Source of the DNA: SVQP01 sp045587385
GTDB lineage: Bacteria; Bacillota; Clostridia; Oscillospirales; CAG-272
Direction: 5' to 3'
Assembly (NCBI GenBank): GCA_045587385.1
Contig: JAZNCE010000007.1
Coordinates: forward strand, 1-64,000
DNA: 64,000 nt
The notes under the pieces were generated by a model that did no database searches, was not told where the DNA came from, and saw only the letters and a program-made list of their open reading frames with translations. The position numbers and the translations under genes are program-made. Shown here one piece after another: positions 57,621 to 64,000 of this stretch (position 1 is its first letter; every line of letters starts with the position of its first letter).

Positions 57621-58175
57621 ATGATCGATCTGCTTTCCTTACATAAGCTGTTTATCGGCAACCATATCAAAGAGGGTGACGTTGTCGTGGACTTTACCAT
57701 GGGCAACGGCCACGATACCGCATTCTTGTCCAAAGCCGTAGGCCCCGAGGGGCACGTATACGCCTTTGATATTCAGGCGCAGGCGGTGGAGTCCACCCGC
57801 AAAAACCTCATCGAACAGGGCTGCCCCGAGAACTATACGCTCATCCACGATTCCCACCATAAGGTCAAGGAATACGTCAAGACGCCCTTCCGCGTGGGTA
57901 TGTTCAATCTCGGTTGGCTGCCGGGCGGTGACAAATCCATCACCACCATGCGCGAAACCACCCTGCCCGCCATCCGCGACGCCATTGAGCTACTCGACCG
58001 CGACGGCATTCTCAATATTGCCATTTACCCCGGACATAAAGAGGGCGACGAGGAGGGCAAGCTGGTATGCGAATACCTCTCTTCCCTTTCCCGCTTCAAG
58101 GTATGCGTCACACGCGTACAGATTATCAATTCCCCCACCTCTCCATATTTTCTGATGGTGGAAACCAAGCCGTAA
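57621..58175 (+). CDS. mnmM: tRNA 5-aminomethyl-2-thiouridine methyltransferase (YtqB-type)
   Basis: A 184-residue SAM-dependent methyltransferase: V-V-D-F-T-M-G-N-G-H-D-T as the SAM loop near residue 22, then the family-specific F-N-L-G-W-L-P-G-G-D-K-S-I near 95, P-G-H-K-E-G and a final N-S-P-T-S-P-Y-F-L-M-V-E. MnmM methylates nm5s2U34 to mnm5s2U34 in tRNAs of Gram-positives. Second gene of the operon, 12 nt after DUF6062. Confidence 0.92.
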   Translation: MIDLLSLHKLFIGNHIKEGDVVVDFTMGNGHDTAFLSKAVGPEGHVYAFDIQAQAVESTRKNLIEQGCPENYTLIHDSHHKVKEYVKTPFRVGMFNLGWLPGGDKSITTMRETTLPAIRDAIELLDRDGILNIAIYPGHKEGDEEGKLVCEYLSSLSRFKVCVTRVQIINSPTSPYFLMVETKP

Positions 58176-58185
58176 AGGAGCTTCT

Positions 58186-58896
58186 ATGAACTTTCTGAAA
58201 ACGCTGATCTTGCCGCTTTGCCTGATCTGCGGCATGACCATGGTCGCAGGCTGCAAGCAAGACGATCCGGGACTCAATTCCGATTATATCAACACCAAAA
58301 ACACCGAATATCTGGTGCTGCTCAACAAAACGCACCCCTCGGGCGCAAGCTACTGCCCGCCCGATCTGACCAAGTTAGATAGCGAATTGACGCTTTACGG
58401 CAAGGAGATTGAGCTGCGCCTGTACGCAGCCAAGGCTGCAGAGGCAATGGTCAAGGAGCTGCACGCACAAGGGTACACCGACATTGTGGTGACCAGCGGC
58501 TACCGCTCCTATTCCTACCAGCAATCGCTTTTCAACACGTATATAGAGCAGGAAAAGGCGGCACACCCCACCTGGACAGACGCGCAGGTGCGCGACTTGG
58601 TGCTGACCTACTCGGCAGCCCCCGGCACCAGCGAGCACCATACGGGCAACGCTATTGACTTAATCAGCACCAATTACGTTTCTCTTGACGAGACCTTTGC
58701 GCAAAATCCCGCCTACGAGTGGCTGCAGCAAAATGCGCACCGCTTTGGCTTTATTTTGCGCTATCCTGCCGACAAAACCGATATTACCGGCTATTCCTAC
58801 GAGCCCTGGCACTACCGCTTTGTCGGTGCGGATGCCGCAACCGAAATACACGAGCGCGGACTGACGCTGGAAGAATACCTTGGCATTTTAGATTGA
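58186..58896 (+). CDS. VanY-type D-Ala-D-Ala carboxypeptidase lipoprotein
   Basis: A 236-residue lipoprotein (lipobox V-A-G-C near residue 23) with an M15B peptidase domain: T-S-G-Y-R-S-Y, S-E-H-H-T-G-N-A-I-D-L (zinc His/Asp near 150) and Y-E-P-W-H-Y-R-F (zinc His). It trims the terminal D-Ala from peptidoglycan stems outside the membrane. No van ligase genes are present, so this is a housekeeping type. It starts 10 nt after mnmM. Confidence 0.94.
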   Translation: MNFLKTLILPLCLICGMTMVAGCKQDDPGLNSDYINTKNTEYLVLLNKTHPSGASYCPPDLTKLDSELTLYGKEIELRLYAAKAAEAMVKELHAQGYTDIVVTSGYRSYSYQQSLFNTYIEQEKAAHPTWTDAQVRDLVLTYSAAPGTSEHHTGNAIDLISTNYVSLDETFAQNPAYEWLQQNAHRFGFILRYPADKTDITGYSYEPWHYRFVGADAATEIHERGLTLEEYLGILD

Positions 58897-58906
58897 GGAG
58901 GACAAT

Positions 58907-59908
58907 ATGAACGTAGCACAAATTCTTGCAGGCATGACACTTGAAGAAAAGGTAGGTCAGATGTTTGTCACCCGCCGTCCGCAGGACGACGAGGTTGCCA
59001 TGAAGTGCGTGACCGATTATCACATAGGCGGCTTTACCCTTTACGCCGTGGATTTTGCAAACCGCACGCCCGACGAGGTACGCGCGCTGATTGCATCCTA
59101 TCAGGAAGCTTCCCCCATTCCCATGTTTATTGCGGTGGACTGCGAGGGCGGCACGGTGGTGCGCGCCTCCAAGTACCCTGCATACCGCCAAACGCCCTAT
59201 CTCTCTCCCCGCGAGCTGCTGGCACAGGGCGGCATTGACGCCGCATACGCCGACGCCTGCGAGAAATCCGATTTTCTGCGCGATCTGGGCGTCAACTTCA
59301 ACTACGCCCCCGTTTGTGATATGTCCGGCAACCCCGATTGCTTTATCTACAAGCGCACCGCCTCGCACGATCCCGAGGAAACTGCCGCTTACATTGCAGC
59401 CGTTGTGCGCGGCATGAACGAGCACGGCATGATCGGCAGCCTCAAGCACTTCCCCGGCTACGGCGACAACGTGGACACACATACCTCCATCGCGCACGAC
59501 GACCGCGACATGGAGACCTTTATGACGCGTGACCTCGCTCCCTTCCGCGCAGGCATTGCCGCAGGCGCACCCGTGGTCATGGTGGCGCACAACATCGTGT
59601 CCTGCATGGATGCCGAAATCCCCGCATCGCTCTCCCCTGCCGTACATAAGCTGCTGCGCGAGGAAATGGGCTTTGAGGGCTTGATCATTACCGACTCGCT
59701 GGATATGAACGCCATTACCCTGTACACGGGTGACCGCGCAAGTGCAGTGCAGGCGGTGCTTTCGGGCAACGACCTGCTTTGCTGCTCCTCTTACGACAAG
59801 CAGTACCCCGCCGTACTGGACGCTGTGCGCGACGGCACCATCCCCGAGGAAATGATCGACAACGCCGTGCGCAAGATCCTTGCACTTAAAGCAAAAATGC
59901 TGCATTAA
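58907..59908 (+). CDS. glycoside hydrolase family 3 (NagZ-like beta-N-acetylhexosaminidase)
   Basis: A 333-residue single-domain GH3 barrel: G-Q-M-F-V-T-R, V-D-C-E-G-G-T-V-V-R, L-K-H-F-P-G-Y-G-D-N near residue 180 followed by the D-T-H-T-S loop that supplies the His/Asp acid-base of NagZ, and the nucleophile in I-I-T-D-S-L-D-M. It has no signal peptide, so it probably acts on imported muropeptides in wall recycling. It lies between two peptidase genes in the same operon. Confidence 0.93.
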   Translation: MNVAQILAGMTLEEKVGQMFVTRRPQDDEVAMKCVTDYHIGGFTLYAVDFANRTPDEVRALIASYQEASPIPMFIAVDCEGGTVVRASKYPAYRQTPYLSPRELLAQGGIDAAYADACEKSDFLRDLGVNFNYAPVCDMSGNPDCFIYKRTASHDPEETAAYIAAVVRGMNEHGMIGSLKHFPGYGDNVDTHTSIAHDDRDMETFMTRDLAPFRAGIAAGAPVVMVAHNIVSCMDAEIPASLSPAVHKLLREEMGFEGLIITDSLDMNAITLYTGDRASAVQAVLSGNDLLCCSSYDKQYPAVLDAVRDGTIPEEMIDNAVRKILALKAKMLH

Positions 59909-59920
59909 AGGAGCCCCGAA

Positions 59921-61423
59921 ATGGAACTTAATCAAGCTTGTGAGCAATTAAAAGAACTGCAGGAAAAGCTGAGCGCATTCGGTCACGCCATGGCGTTGAT
60001 CTATTTTGACGGCGCAACCACCGCCCCCAAGGGCACAGCCGCCAATCGCGGACAGACACTCTCGATCCTCAGCCGCGAAAGCTATCTGCTCTCCACGGGT
60101 GAGCAAACCGTTGCGCTGCTTTGCTATCTGGACGGGCACAAGGACGAGCTGGACGCCAAAATCGCGCGCCAGGTCGAGATCCTTTATAAGGATATCAAGG
60201 AAATGCAAAAGATTCCCATGGAGGAATACGTGGCATACCAGCAGGTGCTGGTAGAGGCGGACGACGCCTGGCACACCGCCAAGGAGACCAACGATTTTGC
60301 TCTGTTCTGCCCTTACCTTGAACAAATCTTTGCAACCGAGCGTCGCTTTGCTGCCTATTGCGCGCCTGATATGCACCCCTATAACTACTGCCTTGATAAA
60401 TACGAAGAGGGCTTGACCATGGAAAAGTGCGACCAATTCTTCGGCGCGCTGCGCAGCCGTCTGGTTCCTCTGATCGCCAAGATCGGCAAGGCACAGCAGG
60501 TGTCCGACGCTTGCATTTGGGGTGATTTCCCCGAACATGAGCAGGAGAAATTCTCTCTTACCCTGATGCGCACCATGGGCATTGACATGGCGCATTGCGG
60601 GCTGGGCACAACAGAGCACCCCTTTACCACCAGCCTCGGCTCGCACCACGACGTGCGTATTACCACCAACTATGACCGCGAAAACCTTGCAAGCTCGATG
60701 TTCAGCGTCATTCACGAGGGCGGGCATGCGCTTTATGATCTGAATTCCGACGATTCGCTTGCCTATACCGTGCTGGATGGCGGCGTTTCCATGGGTATTC
60801 ACGAAAGCCAGAGCCGTTTTTATGAAAATCTGCTGGGCAGAAGCCGCGCGTTCGTGGGCTACATATTCCCCAAGATGCAGGAGTGTTTCCCCGCGCAGCT
60901 TGCAAACTGCACCGCAGAAGACGTTTACCGCGCGATCAACAAGGTCACGCCTTCTCTGATCCGCATCGATGCCGATGAGGTCACGTATTGCCTGCACGTG
61001 ATGGTACGCTACGAGCTGGAGAAGCAAGTCATGTCGGGTGACCTTGCGGTCAAGGACCTGCCCGCGGCATGGAACGCGCTTTACAAGGAATACCTTGGCG
61101 TGGACGTGCCCGACGACACCCACGGTGTGCTGCAGGACAGCCATTGGTCGGGCGGCGGCATCGGCTACTTCCCCTCCTACGCGCTGGGCAGTGCCTACGG
61201 CGCACAGCTGCTTGCCAAGATGCGCGAGAGCGTGGACGTGGACGCCTGCTTGGCTGCGGGTGATTTTGCGCCCATCAACGCATGGAACCGCGAGCACATC
61301 TGGCGCCACGGCTGCCAAAAGAAGCCCGGTCAGCTGCTTGCCGACGCGCTGGGCTGTGACTTTGATCCCACCTACTACACCGATTATCTGGAAAAGAAAT
61401 ATACCGAGCTTTACGGACTCTAA
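59921..61423 (+). CDS. M32 family metallocarboxypeptidase
   Basis: A 500-residue carboxypeptidase Taq-type enzyme. The zinc motif is H-E-G-G-H at 265-269, followed by H-E-S-Q-S-R-F-Y-E-N-L-L-G-R-S, with D-V-R-I-T-T-N-Y-D upstream, all family hallmarks. Cytoplasmic; removes C-terminal amino acids from peptides. Length is usual. Last gene of the five-gene operon, 12 nt after GH3. Confidence 0.96.
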   Translation: MELNQACEQLKELQEKLSAFGHAMALIYFDGATTAPKGTAANRGQTLSILSRESYLLSTGEQTVALLCYLDGHKDELDAKIARQVEILYKDIKEMQKIPMEEYVAYQQVLVEADDAWHTAKETNDFALFCPYLEQIFATERRFAAYCAPDMHPYNYCLDKYEEGLTMEKCDQFFGALRSRLVPLIAKIGKAQQVSDACIWGDFPEHEQEKFSLTLMRTMGIDMAHCGLGTTEHPFTTSLGSHHDVRITTNYDRENLASSMFSVIHEGGHALYDLNSDDSLAYTVLDGGVSMGIHESQSRFYENLLGRSRAFVGYIFPKMQECFPAQLANCTAEDVYRAINKVTPSLIRIDADEVTYCLHVMVRYELEKQVMSGDLAVKDLPAAWNALYKEYLGVDVPDDTHGVLQDSHWSGGGIGYFPSYALGSAYGAQLLAKMRESVDVDACLAAGDFAPINAWNREHIWRHGCQKKPGQLLADALGCDFDPTYYTDYLEKKYTELYGL

Positions 61424-61480
61424 CACAAAAAACCCTTGCCGCTTCGCTCTGTATTCTTATCGGAGAATTCAATTTCATAA

Positions 61481-61643
61481 CGTAGGGCGGGGGCTTGCTC
61501 CCGCCGAAGAAACAAATATATTTCCACAATATCGTAGGGGCGGATTCCATATCCGCCCTTTCCTTTTCGGGAGCATATGGAATGCTCCCCTACGGTGACA
61601 CATGTTGAGAACAAAACCGGCGGGAGCAAGCCCCCGCCCTACG
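61481..61643. repeat. nested inverted-repeat element
   Basis: Outer 26-bp perfect arms lie at 61481-61506 (CGTAGGGCGGGGGCTTGCTC...) and 61618-61643. Inside are two further stems: GGGCGGAT...ATCCGCCC (about 61535-61558) and GGGAGCAT/ATGCTCCC (61569-61589), the latter shared with 11114-11142. It looks like several palindromic repeats inserted into one another. Confidence 0.85.
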
Positions 61644-61706
61644 ACGCATTATCTCTCTGCAATTAGTGGGTTCGGGCTTCTGCCCGATTGCGTATGGACA
61701 TCCACG

Positions 61707-61740
61707 CGCTATGCTTGCCCCAGACGCAAGCGTTGGGAAA
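61707..61740. repeat. 34-bp dispersed repeat, copy 1
   Basis: CGCTATGCTTGCCCCAGACG and the next 14 bases match 62906-62939 with 2 mismatches. Both copies lie just upstream of a regulator gene's promoter. Confidence 0.8.
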
Positions 61741-61751
61741 GCGGAAAATAC

Positions 61752-61780
61752 TTGATAACAGCTTAAAACTATGGTATAAT
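61752..61780 (+). promoter_or_regulatory. promoter of the AraC-type regulator
   Basis: TTGATA at 61752-61757, 17 nt, TATAAT at 61775-61780. Confidence 0.75.
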
Positions 61781-61862
61781 ATATCCGATATATCTTCGCA
61801 CAGAATGTCGGGATTTTCAAAACGCTTTCTGGTAAAATATAGGCAGACAGGAGGGATGATGA

Positions 61863-62774
61863 ATGGATTGGATTACAGGAATGCAAAAAGCGATCGATTA
61901 TATCGAGGCGAATTTGACCGAAGAAATCGATTACGAAAAGGTGGCTGCCGAAAGTTTTTCTTCAAGCTATCATTTTCAAAGAGTGTTCAGTATTCTTTGT
62001 GGATACACTCTTGGAGAATATATTAGGCTACGCCGTCTATCATTAGCAGGCGCAGAACTTGCAAACGGCAAAGAAAAAGTGATTGACATTGCGCTGAAAT
62101 ACGGTTACGATAGCCCAGATAGTTTTGCTAAAGCATTTCAAAAATTCCATGGTATTACTCCGTCGCAGGCGCGCGCAGATGGAAGTAAACTTAAATCCTT
62201 TTCTCGCTTGTCAATAAAAATTTCATTGGAAGGCGGTAGCATTATGAATTATCGAATTGAAACCAAACCACAGTTTACACTTCTCGGCTATAAAAAGCGT
62301 TTTGAGGGCACTCCTTACGATGAGTTACGCCATAAGCAAGAAGGCGATTTCTTTATTACCACCAGAGCACATCAATGGATGCTAAAAGGAATGGCAAATG
62401 ATAAGCTATCCGATTATTGCGTTATAACAAATATGAATGATGACGGATATGATTTTTACATTGCTTCAACGACAGACAATTGGGAGCGCGATAACTTGTA
62501 CAATAGCAAAGTCACAGGAATAGATTTTATGGATAAATTCCAATTTGAAGAGATTATTATTCCTGAAAGAACTTACGCTATTTTTGAAACCGAAAAGCAG
62601 AGAATGCCTATCCCAGAATATTTTGATCTTCGCAAGCAAATTGCCGCAGAATGGCTATCCAATAACGAATACCAAATGATCAATGCACCGGAAATTGCAG
62701 TCTATCATTGGGGAATCGTCGGAGGCTATACCGAAAGAACAATAGAGATTTGGATTCCCATCGAAAAGAAATGA
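61863..62774 (+). CDS. AraC-family regulator with GyrI-like effector domain
   Basis: A 303-residue transcription factor. Residues 1-105 hold two AraC helix-turn-helices (Y-E-K-V-A-A-E-S-F-S-S-S-Y-H-F-Q-R-V-F; I-D-I-A-L-K-Y-G-Y-D-S-P-D-S-F-A-K-A-F-Q-K). Residues about 130-303 are a GyrI/BmrR-like ligand-binding domain ending E-I-W-I-P-I. Such regulators respond to drugs or hydrophobic ligands. The ATG is 7 nt from GGAGGG. It is AT-rich relative to the upstream operon, and the target is not in the window. Confidence 0.94.
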   Translation: MDWITGMQKAIDYIEANLTEEIDYEKVAAESFSSSYHFQRVFSILCGYTLGEYIRLRRLSLAGAELANGKEKVIDIALKYGYDSPDSFAKAFQKFHGITPSQARADGSKLKSFSRLSIKISLEGGSIMNYRIETKPQFTLLGYKKRFEGTPYDELRHKQEGDFFITTRAHQWMLKGMANDKLSDYCVITNMNDDGYDFYIASTTDNWERDNLYNSKVTGIDFMDKFQFEEIIIPERTYAIFETEKQRMPIPEYFDLRKQIAAEWLSNNEYQMINAPEIAVYHWGIVGGYTERTIEIWIPIEKK

Positions 62775-62782
62775 TTTATTTG

Positions 62783-62804
62783 CCCCGCCTCGCGCGGGGT
62801 TTTT
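62783..62804 (+). terminator. terminator after the AraC-type gene
   Basis: CCCCGC (62783-62788), 5-nt loop, GCGGGG (62794-62799), then TTTTT. Confidence 0.85.
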
Positions 62805-62905
62805 CTTTGATTCTTGCATCACAGTTTTTGAACCGCGTGACGGCGGGACAAGTGATAGCTACGGTATTCATTTTCTCGCAATCAGCTCGTTTATCTTCAT
62901 TCCCT

Positions 62906-62939
62906 CGCTATGCTTGCCCCAGACACAAACGTTGGGAAA
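62906..62939. repeat. 34-bp dispersed repeat, copy 2
   Basis: Matches 61707-61740 with 2 mismatches; it precedes the XRE-type gene. Confidence 0.8.
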
Positions 62940-62985
62940 AGCAAAAAAACAAACATTGGTTGAGTCGTAAACAACTATTTGATAA

Positions 62986-63013
62986 TTGTTTTTTTACAAA
63001 TATATGCTATAAT
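62986..63013 (+). promoter_or_regulatory. promoter of the XRE-type gene
   Basis: TTGTTT at 62986-62991, 16 nt, TATAAT at 63008-63013, about 40 nt before the ATG. Confidence 0.6.
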
Positions 63014-63053
63014 GTAATTACACCGGTGATAACTATTTCAAGGAGGAACTTTT

Positions 63054-64000
63054 ATGCAACTTAACTTAGGTGTTAAAATTAGAGAACTGCGCAAACGTGA
63101 TGGGCGTACACAAGATAATCTTGCAGAAGCTCTCGGCGTAACTGCACAGGCTGTATCACGCTGGGAGTCAGGTGGTAGTTATCCCGACATGGAGATGATT
63201 CCAGCTATCGCAAATTACTTCCATGTGTCGATTGATGAGCTATTTGGATATCACGATGAACGAGAAGAAAAAATCAAAACCATTCTCGAAAATGCTACCA
63301 AGATACTGACCAAGCAGGGATTTACACTGTTTCAAGGAGGCTTATCGGAAGATGTTGGAGAATGTGTTAATATGCTTCGTGCTGCTTCAGCGGAATTTCC
63401 GAATGAGCCCAAAATACTTTTGAAGCTCGCTCAGGCACTTCACATGTGGGGATTTCATCAATACGGTGCAAAAGTGCGGCCTTCCGATTCATCCGGTATC
63501 ATGGAAGAAGATATTGCTTATAACGCACAAAATATTTATTGGCAAGAAGCTGTTCGTGTTTATGAAAATCTTTTGAAATGTCATCCATCCTCAGAAGACC
63601 GCGAAATTGCCATTCGTCAGATAACACCGCTTTATTGCAGAATGGGTGAATACGAAAAGGCAAAGGCACTTGCTAACAATCAAAACACGCTGGTCATTTC
63701 CAAAGAAGTATTGCTACCCTTGGCAACTGTAGGTGAAGAAAAAGCAAGATATCAAGGCGAAAGAATTATGGCTCTTCTTTCCAATCTACGATTAGCTATC
63801 TCCGAATCGGTTGCCACAAGACCGGCGGTGTCATCTTCTGTATACGGAAGACAAATTCTGTTGTCCATCATTAACCTTTTCGAAACAGTCTTTGCTGATG
63901 GCAAATGTGGCGCTTGGCATCAGAATATCGGTCAATTATATTTGACCTTGGTAAAATACGCAATGGACAACAATGACAGCATTGAAAATATCCTTAATTA
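63054..64000 (+). CDS. XRE-family helix-turn-helix regulator (cut by window end)
   Basis: The frame is open from the ATG at 63054 to the window end, at least 315 residues. The start is set by AAGGAGG about 8 nt upstream. Residues 1-65 are a Cro/C1 helix-turn-helix (I-R-E-L-R-K-R-D-G-R-T-Q-D-N-L-A-E-A-L-G-V-T-A-Q-A-V-S-R-W-E-S-G, then I-D-E-L-F-G-Y). The rest is helical with TPR-like spacing (E-A-V-R-V-Y-E-N-L-L, Y-C-R-M-G-E-Y-E-K-A-K-A-L-A), probably a protein- or peptide-sensing domain. The target is unknown. Confidence 0.9.
   Translation, partial: MQLNLGVKIRELRKRDGRTQDNLAEALGVTAQAVSRWESGGSYPDMEMIPAIANYFHVSIDELFGYHDEREEKIKTILENATKILTKQGFTLFQGGLSEDVGECVNMLRAASAEFPNEPKILLKLAQALHMWGFHQYGAKVRPSDSSGIMEEDIAYNAQNIYWQEAVRVYENLLKCHPSSEDREIAIRQITPLYCRMGEYEKAKALANNQNTLVISKEVLLPLATVGEEKARYQGERIMALLSNLRLAISESVATRPAVSSSVYGRQILLSIINLFETVFADGKCGAWHQNIGQLYLTLVKYAMDNNDSIENILN

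Larger units (their letters stand above)
61424..61862. other. intergenic region with repeats and a promoter
   Basis: About 440 bases holding the nested inverted-repeat element (61481-61643), the 34-bp repeat (61707-61740) and the AraC-type gene promoter (61752-61780). No gene is supported. Confidence 0.7.

Noticed and set aside
59948..61426. 492-codon minus-strand frame opposite the M32 peptidase, and similar frames opposite the ABC genes (19393-20976, 21556-23085)
   Set aside because: Each is exactly antisense to a gene with intact catalytic motifs.
61424..64000. Right end considered as a prophage edge because of the XRE regulator and repeats
   Set aside because: No integrase, structural or lysis genes are visible; a lone XRE protein with a long helical C terminus is common outside phages.

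Overview
The window looks like a chromosomal segment of a medium-GC, Gram-positive, endospore-lineage Clostridia (Bacillota). The evidence is HPr kinase/phosphorylase, SpoVG, a SPOCS/LysM spore-coat-type protein, MnmM (YtqB-type), DUF975 membrane proteins, many lipoproteins with a Cys lipobox, strong AGGAGG ribosome-binding sites and many sigma-A promoters of the form TTGACA-N17-TATAAT. An uncultured gut Oscillospirales or Christensenellales-type organism would fit; this is inference from gene content and repeat style. Most genes are GC-rich. AT-rich islands (about 24.0-24.8, 41.9-46.8, 48.1-48.6 and 61.8-64.0 kb) look acquired.

Layout. 0-1.4 kb: a HigBA-like toxin-antitoxin pair plus a third gene, on the minus strand behind a consensus promoter whose spacer is a palindrome. 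1.7-7 kb: a lipoprotein, a polytopic membrane protein, prfB (without the programmed frameshift) and a bifunctional NAD(P)HX repair enzyme. 7-16.3 kb (minus): a large lipoprotein, an ECF sigma/anti-sigma pair, a MoxR-DUF58-TPR/DUF4129-like operon, and a PadR regulator with its membrane partner. 16.5-18.3 kb: cysK-pdxY, a PLP enzyme beside a PLP-salvage kinase. 18.5-23.7 kb: two ABC exporter half-subunits with N-terminal zinc-ribbon modules flanking a DUF1854 protein with a His/Gly-rich start. 24-32 kb: a HAD hydrolase, a GH38 alpha-mannosidase with two WYL proteins, two unknown genes and rtcB. 32.4 kb: tRNA-Ser(UGA). 32.6-36.6 kb (minus): a murC operon. 36.7-41.8 kb: spoVG, a phosphoesterase and a lipid kinase, three small overlapping unknown genes, a membrane-anchored protein and a foldase-like lipoprotein.

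41.8-46.7 kb is an AT-rich island of orphan Rhs C-terminal tips on the minus strand. Two toxin-tip modules with candidate immunity genes, plus two remnants, each start at the same short Rhs-coding sequence (encoding L-D-K-x-F-V-x-E-Y-N). In the two intact modules this sequence doubles as a perfect TTGACA-N17-TATAAT promoter. A T-tailed hairpin sits between modules, so the region reads as a cassette array. 46.9-47.8 kb is hprK. 47.8-48.9 kb holds two arrays of tiny hairpins separated by GTGATATT, around a paralogue of the gene at the left edge.

48.9-64 kb: a Gfo/Idh-epimerase-cyclophilin operon, the SPOCS/LysM protein, a DUF975-GNAT-DUF975 operon, a serine hydrolase, a five-gene operon (DUF6062, mnmM, VanY-type carboxypeptidase, GH3, M32 carboxypeptidase), a block of nested inverted repeats, an AraC/GyrI-like regulator and an XRE regulator cut by the window end. 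Several intergenic repeats recur across the window.
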